Origin: Metaphire vulgaris
Taxonomy: Eukaryota > Annelida > Clitellata > Crassiclitellata > Megascolecidae
Reading direction: 5' to 3'
DNA: 64,000 bases
Assembly (NCBI GenBank): GCA_018105865.1
Contig: CM030832.1
Coordinates: 15,480,919-15,544,918, forward strand
Shown: in pieces, positions 46,399-60,479 of the stretch
How positions within the stretch are numbered: the stretch's first letter is position 1
How the letters are laid out: each line of letters begins with the position of its first letter
Program-made: the position numbers and the translations under genes
The notes under the pieces: generated by a model
Seen by the model: the letters and a program-made list of their open reading frames with translations, nothing else
Database searches by the model: none
What the model was told of the DNA's origin: nothing

Positions 46399-47400
46399 GC
46401 TAGAGTTAACGAACAACGACGACGATGGTGATGATGATAATAATAATAATAATCATCATCATCATCATCTTTCTGCGTGAAACCACTGTAATAATAATAA
46501 ATTAATAATAAATTAATAATAATAACAATAATAATAACAAACGAGGACGGCGACGGAATATGTTAATTTAGTCGAGTTTTAGCAAATGAATATCGACACG
46601 AAATTACGACGCGTGGCCATTCGCCGAGAGACAACGTTATATGGTCCCCGGCTCTTATAATCGAAGAGAAATTGCAAGAACTTCATGTACGGAAATCTGC
46701 AGAGTTTTTTAAACCAATCTTTGAGATAGAAAGCGAAGAATGTTCCTTAAATAAGGTATTCTGAAAACAACAGACGTTGAATCGATAGGGTAGACCTGAT
46801 AGCTGGCCTTTGAGATCTCTGCAGTTTCACATCTAAGTGATACAAAACAGCCGATCATAATTAAGGATAAGAGAATATGAACGGTGGAGATTGAATGTCC
46901 TGGCGATTTAGAGAGGCTATCTATTTAACCTCCCGGCGCTTGCATCGCAGGGTTTATTTGGCGTGGGAACGGTTGGGAAAGACGTTCCGCTGTTACAACG
47001 GCAACGGAACGAGTGGGAACACCCGTTCCAGTTGTACAGCCAACTAGTTATTGACTTATTCATTTTGATGAGCATACACATTTCGCTTAAATCTAACAAA
47101 AATACACTGTGGCAAAACACTTGTTCGTTGTGGTCATAACTTTGCAGGTGAGATAAGACAGGAATTCCTAACTCCTCGAACAGAGGTTCGAAGACAAGTC
47201 TTGTGGGGCCGCCGTCCATTTCGGCCCGGGTGTACCTACTGTCACAAGGAACAAGACACAACTTCGTTTAACAGTTTATTACATGCAAACGATCAATACA
47301 ATTATTAGGATTATAGTTCTTAACGTTATTTACTATTAGTATTATTAATACAATTGTCCAGTTCTATGGTCCCTGTATTCCAAGTTACGATAGAGAAGAA
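46399..47400. other. intergenic sequence
   Basis: Microsatellite of ATG/AAT/ATC units at 46425-46540. 46915-47261 has a minus-strand frame (MDGGPTRLVFEPLFEELGIP) without recognisable homology. No gene is supported. Confidence 0.4.
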
Positions 47401-47402
47401 TA

Positions 47403-47546
47403 CCCGGCGGAGCCTGCTTCTTCAGCGGGTTTCCGTCAATAGGGAAATTACCCGGCGGAACCTGCTTCTTCAGCAGGTCTCCGTCCATAGAGAGACATAC
47501 ACGGCGGAGCCTGCTTCCTCAGCGGGTCTCCGTCCATAGAGAGACA
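47403..47546 (+). repeat. minisatellite, three units, left part
   Basis: Three units of about 47-50 bases starting at 47403, 47450 and 47500, with core CGGCGGAGCCTGCTTCTTCA, GCGGGTCTCCGTC and CATAGAGAG. The array resumes at 49030 after a LINE insertion. Confidence 0.85.
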
Positions 47547-49029
47547 TTACAGACCTATATCCAACTTGAACTTTTTATCAAAGATTCTCGAGAGAGTGGT
47601 TGCAAATCAAATTCATGCCCATCTGTCTTCAAATGACCTTTTTCTTCACTTTCAGTCAGCATACCGTAAATATCATTCTACTGAAACTGCTCTGCTCTCT
47701 GTCCACGATCATATCATAAATGCAATGGATGATGGCAAGGTCACTGCATTAATACTTCTTGATCTATCAGCAGCTTTTGATACTGTGGATCATTCCATCC
47801 TCCTACACCGTCTCCAACACTGGTTTGGTCTTTCTGATTCAGCTCTGCACTGGTTCACTACTTATTTGAGTCCTCGCACTCAGTCTGTCTGCACAAATGG
47901 CACCTTTTCATCATCAGCTACTTTAAATTGTGGGGTCCCCAAGGCTCTGTTCTTGGCCCTCTCTTGTTCACTTTATACACGACTCCTCTTGGCTCATTAC
48001 TGTCAAACCATCACCTAGATTACCACCTATATGCAGATGATACTCAGATCTTTATTTCATTTGATAAGTCTTCATCAGAATCTTCATTGGAAACTATTTC
48101 TCAAGCATTCTCTCATATTCAGTCCTGGATGGATTCAAACAAATTGCTTTTAAACCCGGCCAAAACTGAATTTTTACTCTTAGGCACAAAGCCCCAGCTC
48201 AAGAAATTTGATTCTATAAACTCTATTAAACTTGGTGATTCAACTATTCCTGTAAGTAGTTCTGCACGGGATCTAGGAGTAATTTTTGATTCCACGCTTT
48301 CTTTCTCAACTCACACAAATAGCATTTGTAAAGTAGCTCACTACCACCTTCGTGATTTGTATCGTATTAGGAAATTTCTGAATAAACCTGCATTAATGCT
48401 TTTGGCAAATGCCTTAGTGTCCAGTCGTCTTGATTATTGCAACTCCCCTTCTTTTTGGCATTTCTAAATCAAACCTGGCTAAACTCCAACGAGTTCAAAA
48501 TTCATTGGCTCGGGTAGTTTCAAAAACCCCAAAACGTGAGCACATAACCCCAGTCCGTAAGGGTCTTCACTGGGCCACTGGCTTCCAATTAAAGAAAGGA
48601 TAGACTTTAAAATCTGCCTTCAGGTATACAAAACACTTTACTACAAGGAACCCAGTTACCTTCTTTCAAAACTTTCTGTACAAGCAAACAAATACTCGAC
48701 CAGATCCGCGTCTGCAATAGTTCTCTCCATCCCACATACTTGGACAGTTCTTGGTTCTCGTGCTTTCTCAGTGGCTGCCCCAAAACTCTGGAACTCATTG
48801 CCTCACCATGTTCGCATTGCAAATTCATTACAAATTTTTAGAGCAAGATAAAAAACCCATCTTTTTGACCGGGCTTATCCACCATAGACTGTCACCCGTT
48901 TGTCCGGCCGGATACCCTGGATTTGACCTGGATCTTTAGTGATTTGGATTTGGTGTGCCATCGGTTGATGCTTCTGTGCATTATGAAAGTGGCGCTATAG
49001 AAGTTTAAGATTAGATTAGATTAGATTAG
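47547..49029 (+). mobile_element. L2/CR1-like LINE, 5' truncated, inserted in a minisatellite
   Basis: Encodes reverse transcriptase from RPISNLNFLSKILERVV-like sequence (read as NFLSKILERVVANQI), [49 protein letters not shown] (frame change near 47940) and [11 protein letters not shown], then the C-terminal region with LHW at about 48567. A few shifts and stops. The 3' end is TGTGCCATCGGTTGATGC, GTGGCGCTATAGAAGTTTAA and a (GATTA)n tail (49003-49029). AGACAT occurs at both borders and may be the target duplication. Confidence 0.9.
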
Positions 49030-49095
49030 ACATACCAAAGCCTGCTTCTTCAGCGGGTCTCCGTCGATAGAGAGAATTCCCCGCGGAGCCTGCCA
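49030..49095 (+). repeat. minisatellite, right part
   Basis: Resumes at the same point of the unit (ACATACCAAAGCCTGCTTCT, then TCAGCGGGTCTCCGTCGATA) with one and a half further units. The LINE therefore interrupted an existing array. Confidence 0.8.
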
Positions 49096-49459
49096 GGAAA
49101 AATTTCTGAAAAATTCCGGAAACTTTCCAGCATCCATATTGTTAGAGGTTAACATACAGTAGTGGGCAAAAGTAATTACCACAGCTGAAAAGTACCACTA
49201 TTTTTCCGGAAATTTTCCGGAATTTCCTGCGGAATTTTCGGAAAATTTCCGAACTCACAACCCTGTGAGTATAGTTCATGAGTGATGTCTCTTTTCTCTT
49301 AGCTGCATCTTGATGGAAGGAAAGTTCTTCCAAAAGAGAGTCCAAGTGATGTGCGGCCATTTCTTCCACGGTTGGTATTGTCAGTTGTGACTATGTCCTA
49401 AAGTTTAATGCTTGATGAAGATGACTGTTGGTGCCATCTGTCATTCACTGCCTCCAGTG
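49096..49459. other. short intergenic sequence with TTTCCGGAAA-type repeats
   Basis: 49100-49260 has repeated GGAAATTTTCCGGAATTTCC-like palindromic units, possibly a further element. No gene. Confidence 0.4.
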
Positions 49460-49467
49460 CCCTCCAC

Positions 49468-50432
49468 TAGAGATGTGCGGGTACAGCAAAATGCCTACCC
49501 TACCCGTACCCATGAAAAAACTTTTTTACCCTACCCGTACCCGCTAGCGCTATACCCTACCCGACCCGTACCCGTAAGCTGTGTACCCTACCGTACCCGT
49601 ACCCGACATTGGTTGGAATTTGGAGTTTTTGGAGTTGGACCAGTACCCGCGGATGCGTGTACAGGTACAAGCCTACAAGTACCTGTACACGGACCCGTGT
49701 ACCCGTATCCGTTCCTAGAGACTATAGAGAGGCAACAATGAAATAGTAATAGTAAATAAAAATAAATTTTAGTACTTGGGAATCAGGATAATCCACTTGG
49801 CAAATAGTAGGCCCGGGTTCTGAAGTCTGGAGTCTGGACTACTGGTTGGTAACATTGTGTAATACAACTAGTCAGCTAGCCTAAGCCTACACGAATGTCG
49901 GACATGGATTAGAACTTCTAGAAGACTCGATGGGCTTGTTTAAAATATTTAGTAGATATAATTTATCTATGAGCAGTCATTAGAGCTCAAGTTAAACAAC
50001 AAAACTTTACCAGAAGAACTTTCTCGGTCAAGGAGTCCTTGGAGGAGTCAGAGGACGCCATTAAAATTATAGATCTATTATTAATTATTATACACTACTT
50101 TACTGATGATGTCAGATGACGTCATCTGTATTTCATTTATGTTTTCAGTAAGTAAAATGCATGCTGTCTGACAAACTGAACGTGATATACAAGTTACACT
50201 AATACACTTTACTCAATATTATTTTTCTATTACTGCATTGCTAATTTGCTATATTAGTGAGAAATGAAAATATAATTTTTCAGGTAAAAACGGGTTCACC
50301 CGTACCCGTAGCCGCTATACCCGTACCCGTAGCGCTATACCCGTGCCCGAAAAATGTGTACCCTACCCATACCCGCAGTGGTCGGGTAGGGTATATGCCC
50401 GGGCAGTGTGGGTATACCCAAGACATCCCCTA
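49468..50432. mobile_element. TACCCG-rich hAT-like element, second complete copy
   Basis: TIRs TAGAGATGTGCGGGTA and GGGTATACCCAAGACATCCC plus CTA. Perfect 8-bp target duplication CCCTCCAC (49460-49467 and 50433-50440). Same family as 28398-29267 with the interior inverted relative to it. Confidence 0.9.
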
Positions 50433-50539
50433 CCCTCCACTCTGTACATTTGTGGGGGGGTTTTGACCCAGGAGACTTTGAAAGTCTGATAGCTTTCTAT
50501 GGCTTAACATTAACCCTAAAACCTAGTATCCTTGGTCGG

Positions 50540-51115
50540 GTAAAGGTTGTATTGACAAGTTGCAAATGGAGCTTGCATCCATTCCACCAGAACTATGGCT
50601 CCCAAACAGTCCAGATCTGAACCCTGTGGACTACAAAGTTTGAGAAGGAATGCAGCAGTGGGTTTGCTAAATCAAAGTTTGCAATGTCAGTAAACTGAAG
50701 GAGTGACTGATCACCTTTTGGAACCAATTGGGGCAAAGCGTCATCGATGATGCTCATAATGAATGGCGCAAATGTCTGCATTCATGTGTTTGCGCAAGGA
50801 CCTCGAGCATTTGCTTTGAGCTTTGACCTTTGACTTGTTATAACTTTGCTTCAATTCATTTATTAAATTCAGAACATTTTGTGAACAATTCGGACCATTA
50901 TATGTGTTTGCATGACAGTTTTCGATTTTTTCTACTTATTTCGGTTTTGCTAGGGAGGGTTGCTACACGTTAAGAGCATTGCAAATAATATGTATATGAC
51001 ACTGTCCCCATTCATTTCTGAGTCAAATAGTGAAAACTTTTGAAAATCGGTTTACATTTGCCAAAGTTATGGACAAATAAAAAGTGGTGTGTTTTTTATT
51101 GCCTCACAGTGTAAT
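50540..51115 (+). mobile_element. Tc1/mariner transposase remnant
   Basis: A frame reads LASIPPELWLPNSPDLNPVD YK, the third-catalytic-residue region of Tc1/mariner transposases, followed by degenerate C-terminal sequence. The right end TTTATTGCCTCACAGTGTA parallels the mariner end at 33387-33405. A 21-base echo (CATTCCACCAGAACTATGGC) recurs at 52250. Confidence 0.7.
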
Positions 51116-51163
51116 TCTATTGTATGCCTAACAATTGTCTTCTTTCTTTCCTTCCGTCTTTCC

Positions 51164-51995
51164 CTATTGGGTTGGACGATGGGTCTGAACGAGTTCCTTC
51201 CACTTCTGTCTGTCTCTTGCTGCTCTGGTCAATTGGATGAAGTTCATTTGCATTTCTTCTGCATCCTCTTTTAAGTTTTCTATCCATGTTTTTCTTGGTC
51301 TTCCTTTTCTCCTTTTCCCTTCAACATAGTTGTATAGTGCTTTCTTTGGTAGTCTTTCACCCTTCATTCTTTCAACATGACCAAACCATTTCAGTCTTCG
51401 TTTCTGTATTGATTCGAGTATCGTTTCTTTTTGCTCTGTCTTTTCTCTGATCGTTTCATTTCTTATTCTTTGTCTTCTGCTGACTCCTGCTATTCCTCTT
51501 AACCAGTTCATTTCTGCAGTCATTAGCCTTCTTTCGTCTTTCTTCTTTATGGTCCAGCATTCTGATCCATATAATAGTATTGGTTTGATCAGTGTATTAT
51601 ATAGCTTTAGTTTTGTTTTCAGTGATATTTGTTTGTCTTTCCATATCTTCTGAAGTTTTCCAAATGCTGCATTTGCTAGTCCAATTCTCCTTATTATGTC
51701 TTCTTCACTTAGGCCATCTTCTGTCAGTACTGATCCTAGGTATACGAATTTTGGTACTTGTTCTATTATTTCCTTCTTTAGTTTTAGATTAACTTTCCCC
51801 TTCTTGTTCCCCGTGACCATTGCTTTAGTTTTCTATATATTTATTTTTAGCCCCACTTCTTCTCCGGCCTTGCTTATTTCATTGGTTAATATTTGTAGGT
51901 GATCTGCTTTTGTTGTTATCACATCTAATTCATCTGCAAACCTTAAGTTATTTATTGTTTGTCCATATACTTTTACTCCAGCATTATTCAATATC
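51164..51995 (-). mobile_element. RTE-type LINE, C-terminal part of ORF2
   Basis: Minus-strand frame: NNAGVKVYGQTINNLRFADE (the YADD box, here FADE), KTKAMVTGNKKGKVNL, VPKFVYLGSVLTEDG, LYGSECWTIKKKDERRLMTA, RLKWFGHVERMKGERLPKKA and GKRRKGRPRKTWIENLKEDA to a stop at 51164. One in-frame stop separates the FADE box from the long frame. The well-preserved 218-codon frame suggests a fairly young copy. Confidence 0.9.
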
Positions 51996-53350
51996 CAGTA
52001 TTATTCAATATAATACTAGATGTGGTAATGCAAAAAGCAAAATAACAATTGTGTAGTGTGCTATTATTATGTCGTGTAGCAGATGATTATATATAATTGT
52101 CATCTGGAATTTTTCTGGTTTAAATTGTTGCAATGTAGATTTTGTGTTTTAAGGAGTTTGCACCCTCACCATGAATTGTCAATTAGCAAGGATCTTGAGT
52201 CGGGTTTGCGAAGTGGCATAGGAAGGGTGGGTTGGTGGGCTTGCATTCATTCCACCAGAACTATGGCTCTAGGGCGGCAGGTGTCAGGAGAGGTATTTTG
52301 AGGGCAAATTTTTCTAAATCCGAAATTTATACCAAAGTGAGTTTTAACTTTTAACCATGTCTAGCTCAATAAAACAATGAGCAATGTGGGGAATAGCATA
52401 ATACGAGGAAAATACAAGCGAGGATCTTTTTTACTTGTCAAGACTTTTCGGCTCGATGCCTTGCATAGCTGCCCTGGGCAAACGCATGCTGCGCCACTGA
52501 GTTGGTATCATGAAGAGCATCAAGCCATGAGAAATTTAGCTCTGAAAAATTTAGGGCTGAATCCCAACCTGTGGTTAACATTGCATTTAAAGACCAAGAT
52601 CCACCCTTTATGTCATGCACTTGAAACTGAAGCATGATGTCCGTTTTTGTTGACAATATTTCAACATGATTTTTAAATGTGTATGCTTTTGATTTTGACT
52701 GGCCATCGAATTACCCGGTAGGTGTGGCTTATTCTTGTATATGAATTTATTATCATGATGGTTTTAGAGAGGTTCTTTTTTACTCTCGCTTATGGAATTT
52801 CATTGTCTACTAACTGTTGTGAAGTGTTTTCTTATATTTTGCAGCTTAGGTGATTAGAATTGATTTATCAAAGTAGTACATTTAGAAAAACTTTTCTTTC
52901 TGTTCTATCCAGCATAGAAACATCTGCAGATTTTGAGAAGCGAACAGTTAGAAATAGAAGACAGCCAGTGTTGATTATGATCTGTAATGGACTTGCACAC
53001 CATTATGTTTTTAACAATCTGGTCAGCTGGAGCCTGCTTTCCATAAATTCTGGAAGATTAGAAGCTGACTGGCCGGCTAGTATGTCACACAACTTGATGT
53101 TGAACTGGCTGTCTGGCAAAAATATCTGATGAAATTGAGATCTCAATAGCAACGATTGTTTCAGCCATTTAGATTTATCCTTTTTCTTCATTATTGGCAG
53201 AGAAATGAAAAGGCTTTATTTCCATCTGGCTGTGAGTGCCAGGAAATTCCATCTATGTGAAAACTATAAGCTGACTTTCATGTGAAAATAGTCCAGTGTG
53301 CCTGTAACTTTAGTCAGCAAAAATGTCTATAAACTGTTTGATATCTTTAG
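51996..53350. other. region upstream of the VCP-like exons
   Basis: No first exon (MASGADSK-like) could be found. Near 52424 there is a copy of the shared motif (CTTTTTTACTTGTCAAGAC). A 90-codon frame at 52860-53129 has no recognisable homology. Confidence 0.4.
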
Positions 53351-53459
53351 TGGTGATGATGACTTTTCAACTGCAACCTTGAGACCAAAGGCGAAACCAA
53401 ACCGACTTTTAATCGGGGAACCACTCAATGAAGACAATGCAGGTGTCTCGGTGTCACAG
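53351..53459 (+). CDS. VCP-like exon: N-terminal segment
   Basis: Reads GDDDFSTATLRPKAKPNRLL, IGEPLNEDNAGVSVSQ up to a cag|gttaat donor. VCP has [35 protein letters not shown] with an exon border at the same Gln. The acceptor (atctttag) lies two bases upstream of the position expected from VCP, so the join to a first exon is uncertain. Confidence 0.75.
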
Positions 53460-53807
53460 GTTAATTGAAATTGTTGTGTTCGGAGGAATAGGATAATTAA
53501 GTAATTATGTTACCCAGTATTAAGCAATTTGCACCTTTCCCAATCATTTCATGTTAGCCTAACAAAGGATTCCTGCATGTTGTGGTGATTTGGCCTTAGT
53601 ATTGTTGAATTAAAACATTTGCTAAAGTATGGACCTTTTGTAATGACATGCAGTAAAATTTAATAATTAAATTTGGCTAATATTGATAATGAGTGTCACT
53701 TTGTGGAGCAATGGATGATGACTGAAGGATGTGTGGTTGGAGACTGAGACATGTGGTAATAAGGCCTAGACATAGCTATTCATGTATTTTTTCTTGATGA
53801 AATTTAG

Positions 53808-55397
<1,590 letters not shown>

Positions 55398-55696
55398 TCA
55401 ACTGAAGGAATATTTCTTTTTGGACCACCTGGAACTGGTAAATCATTGCTTGCACAAGCTGTAGCGAAAGAAAATGGAGCATTTTTTTGTTTGATTAATG
55501 GGATTGATGTCTTGACAAAAATAGGAACCGGAGAATCTTTGACTATTTTGAAGAATTCATTTGAAACTGCAGTAAAAATGCACCTGCCGTTGTCTTTATC
55601 AACAACATAGATGCCATTGCACCCAAAAGGGAGTTTGTGACGTCGCATCTGGCAAATTCAAATGCAGCGTCTCCTTTGACAAATATACAGCTGACG
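55398..55696 (+). CDS. VCP-like exon: D1 Walker A to Walker B
   Basis: Reads GIFLFGPPGTGKSLLAQAVA, KENGAFFCLINGIDVLTKIG, TGESLTILKNSFETAVK, then after one missing A (in the run at 55574-55578) NAPAVVFINNIDAIAPKREF. The exon has 299 bases where phase requires 300. Walker A and pore-loop region are conserved; the Walker B DE pair is NN. Confidence 0.85.
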
Positions 55697-56102
55697 GTAC
55701 TTATAGCAACTACTCATTACTGTTTACCTGCTTGCATTTTTAGAATGTCAGAAGAATATGGTTAAAGATTAGTATTGTGTGATATACTGAAGAATGGTTT
55801 GAGACTTATTGAATTGTTTATAAATATATAATCATTATGTGCATTTTCTCACTGTTTAGACACATGGAGAAGTAAATTTTAATAGAGGCCTTTCTATATT
55901 TTATGCACTGATTTATCAAATGGTCAAATAATGATGCTCTTCATTTATCAAAGATGGCTTACGATTTACGATGCAGTTGGTCCTTCTTTATAGATGAAAG
56001 TTTTGTTTAAATGAGGAATAATTATGGAGCGGAAGGTGCTGAATGTTAAAGAAGAAAAGTCTGTTGTTCTTATGTATTGATTGATTTTTTTATAAATGTT
56101 AG

Positions 56103-56242
56103 GGTTCTTCTGCTGCTCCACTCATCGTGTTTCTAAGCGATCTGGACTCCGTTTCCACTAATCAAATTGCCAACACTTTGTTGACTGAAATAGATAGTAT
56201 CCATTCAAAGAGTAACATTATCATCATAGGAGCATCTAAAAG
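56103..56242 (+). CDS. VCP-like exon: D2 Walker B to sensor 1
   Basis: Reads AAPLIVFLSDLDSVSTNQIA, NTLLTEIDSIHSKSNIIIIG, ASK and ends in phase 2. VCP D2 has [20 protein letters not shown] and [20 protein letters not shown]. The Gly-rich loop after Walker B is deleted. Joins the previous D1 exon in frame, skipping the rest of D1 and the start of D2. Confidence 0.85.
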
Positions 56243-57208
<966 letters not shown>

Positions 57209-57687
57209 TGATCAGTAGTAGCCGAAACTACTGTGCAGTGAGTAACTTACTAACTTGGACCTTTGGGTTTTGCAGATAATCAAGTTGATGCATTCTAGTG
57301 GGAGTTAGTGTTGACTATTTGTTGTGCCATCAAATGGTACGTTCTTGTGAAAAATTGTTGGGGCTGGTACTGGTAGTTAAGTTCCATCAGAACAAGCTTC
57401 TGTTAAAATAACATTACTTGTTATGAGATTATAAAGTGAAGCAGTGGTTTGACATTAAGGTTTTTCTTATGCACATTCAATGAAACTGTGCTTTTCGTTT
57501 TATTCCTTGAAAGCAGTAAGCAAACAGAATGTTTTAAAATCAATTTATCTAAGTAAACGTTAAATGATTATCGAAAAGTATATGTGCAGTGAGTCCCTTC
57601 TTATATGGATGTTTTTGCAGAGTGGATATACATGTAATTATAAATTTAACACAAATAATTTGTCTGGATTTGTTTTTGTTCTTCCAG

Positions 57688-57846
57688 AATATTGATTTGG
57701 AGTCTGTGGCTAATGAGACACATAGATTTACTGGATCAGATCTGGGTGAAATCTGCCAGAGAGCCTGCAGATTAGCAAGTCAGGAATCCATTAAGAACGA
57801 GATTTCTGATGGAAAAAATAGAGATGCAGATCCAGATGCATTAAAT
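57688..57846 (+). CDS. VCP-like exon: D2 helical lid
   Basis: Acceptor tcttccag, 53 codons, donor aat|gtaact. Reads IDLESVANETHRFTGSDLGE, ICQRACRLASQESIKNEISD (VCP [40 protein letters not shown]). Confidence 0.9.
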
Positions 57847-58439
57847 GTAACTTTGATGAATTTTCATGTTGACAATTACTTGAGTTATTGTTTGATGATG
57901 GATAGATTGTTTAAAAGAAACTCTTATCATCTAACTTTCTGTCAAGCTATGTGCTTGGTTTCTGGTTAATCTACTTTAGTCTTTAAGACAATGTTAATTA
58001 TTAATTGACGGTAACTAATACTGACAAACTATTTACAGACATGTAGTTACAGATCAGTGGTTACAGACCAGTGTTAGTTACAGATATTAGATCAGCGTTA
58101 GTTACAGTTATTAGTTACAGATCAGTGATTCCCAACCTTTGATAGTCCACATAAGCATCCGTAAAATCCTAATGCCCCCGTGACTTATAATTCTTATTAT
58201 TCAACAAATGAACTCCTATTTATGTGATGGAAAATCTTGTGTGTGTGTGTGTATGTGTGTATAAAACATCTGAATTGTTCTTATTAATTATTCAAATGAT
58301 CTGATTAATATTTCAAACAAGAGTGCAATAGCATTTTCCCAATGTCACACGAATCATCATATGATTAGATGCTATCCTCTACAATGTTCATATAAATATC
58401 ATCTTATTCAATCTCACAAAATTTCTAACTATGTCTAAT

Positions 58440-58448
<9 letters not shown>

Positions 58449-58503
<55 letters not shown>
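58449..58503. repeat. (TA)n microsatellite
   Basis: Pure TA run at the left edge of the foldback element. Confidence 0.95.
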
Positions 58504-58506
<3 letters not shown>

Positions 58507-58799
58507 ACAGTCATTGCATGTAGATGCCCCATAGGGTCAGTCGTTTTATGCAATGACTAAAATAACCAGTCATTTCATGCAATGACTTTTTCCAATGATT
58601 TATTTCGCACTTTGACTGACCCACTATTTTCACTAATATAATCCTATAAGACATAACAAAATTATTAAAATCAATATAACATTTTAATATTGCATGAAGC
58701 CGTGTTACACTGACTGCTATTTTCGCTAATATAATTCTATAAGACAAAACAAAAATTATTAAAATCAATGTAAGATTTTAATATTGCACTAGAAAGATG

Positions 58800-58945
58800 C
58801 TTGCTTTGCTCGCAGTGCAGGATAATACTAATATCTATCCACATCGCGCAATGCTCGCTTCACTCGCAGTGCAGGCTCGCTGTGCTCGCTGCGCAGGCTC
58901 GCTTCACTCACTTCTCGCTTCGCTCGCAGTGCAAGCTCGCTTCAT
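58800..58945 (+). repeat. GCTCGCTTCGCTCGCAGTGC minisatellite
   Basis: About six degenerate units of CTCGCTTCACTCGCAGTGCA type within the foldback element. Confidence 0.8.
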
Positions 58946-58964
58946 CGAGGCAAAGAATATTCCA

Positions 58965-59150
58965 GAATGACCAATCAGAACGCTCACCCAGCCAACCAAT
59001 CAGAACGCTTGAAGGTAACCAATGAGAACATCACACAGCCAACTAATCAGAACGCTCACACAGCCAAGCAATCAGAACGCTTGAACGCTTGAAGATAACC
59101 AATCAGAACACTCACACATCCAACCAATCAGAACGCTTGAAGGTAACAGA
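58965..59150 (+). repeat. CCAATCAGAACGCT minisatellite
   Basis: Seven or so units of CCAATCAGAACGCT spaced by CACACAGCCAA or TGAAGGTAA. Each unit contains a CCAAT box. Confidence 0.85.
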
Positions 59151-60197
59151 CATACAGAGGAAGGATTTTAATATTATAGATAAAGCCATGTTACAATATG
59201 ATCAAATGAGAAATGAGAAAAGGTTAGTTAAATGTTTGTGCTAATTCCAAAAATATGTTAAATGAAAATATGTTACTTGTTCATTTCAATGTTATTTTGA
59301 CATGTAATGGAGCCGTGACATCTACTGATATAGTGAAGCTCGTTCATCAGAGTACTGGGCACGGAGGACGGACAAGATGATGAAGACTTTATCAGCCAAA
59401 TATGCTAACATAACAGACAAACCTCGCGTGTTATCATAACACACGAGGTTTGTCTAATAACACAGCTCAATCAAATTAAAGTATTCCTCTTTATTTAGCA
59501 ATCCAGCTTTTTGCTGCTAGCACGAAGTTGTTTTACTTGTGCTCTGAACGTGTTTTCTATATCTCTGTTATCCATTTTAGCATCTGCTGTATTCATACTA
59601 ACTGAAACGACTTCCATTTATATAGAACCACATTTCTATAGGAGGGTGCTCTGGAAATCGAGTCTAGTCTAGCCCAGCTAAATTGTAATGTCTGGATTAG
59701 TGTCACTATTTCAGTTTAACAGGTTCTCTGTTAATGCCACTATTAGTGTAACAATTAGTGTGAATATGAGTGTCAAACAATGAATTGAATGAATCTGTCA
59801 ATGATTAACAAAGACAGTAAAGGGGAGCCTGAAAATACGGCCAGTGATAATCTACCAGTCATTAATACAGCCTGAGATGCGGAAATCGCTGTCTTATAGG
59901 ATTATATTAGCAAAAATAGCGGGTCAGTCAAAGTGTGAAATAAATCATTCGAAAAGTTATTCATTGCATGAAATGATTGGTTATTTTAGTCATTGCATGA
60001 AACGACTGACCCTATGAAGCATTACACGCAATGACTGAAACTTTTGGTCATTTCATTTAATGACTAATACATGCTTTGACTGTAATGATTATATTATATG
60101 ATATGATTATATTATTTCCATTTTAGCATTTCATACTAACTAACTGAAACGTCAAGGCCAACGTCAACGACTGACCCTATGGAGCATTACACGCAAT

Positions 60198-60200
<3 letters not shown>

Positions 60201-60266
<66 letters not shown>

Positions 60267-60273
60267 ATATACA

Positions 60274-60358
<85 letters not shown>
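60201..60358. repeat. (TA)n microsatellite, interrupted
   Basis: About 155 bases of TA with a few ACATA interruptions. Confidence 0.95.
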
Positions 60359-60361
<3 letters not shown>

Positions 60362-60479
60362 CCCTCGGTACTTAGTTCGAGGACTTATTACAAAAAAGTG
60401 TCCGGAGACAGAAAAATATATACTCTTCAGCTCTCGTCTTGACCCGGATCAGAAGCAGAGAAAGTCCCTTGGAAGGCGA

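Larger units (their letters stand above)
58509..60200. mobile_element. foldback DNA element with long inverted repeats
   Basis: Outer ends AGTCATTGCATGTAGATGCC and its counterpart ATTACACGCAATGACT (to 60200), each including TAGGGTCAGTCG or its complement. A second inner right arm (59893-60048) pairs with 58509-58656 over about 150 bases. Repeated units of GTCATTTCATGCAATGAC lie near the ends. No ORF. Inserted in (TA)n. The interior holds the two minisatellites listed next. Confidence 0.7.

Noticed and set aside
47403..47546. CRISPR-like array
   Set aside because: Animal DNA; the units are contiguous minisatellite repeats without unique spacers or cas genes.
52860..53129. Possible first exon of the VCP-like gene
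   Set aside because: The peptide has no resemblance to the VCP N-terminus and no donor joins it in frame to 53351.
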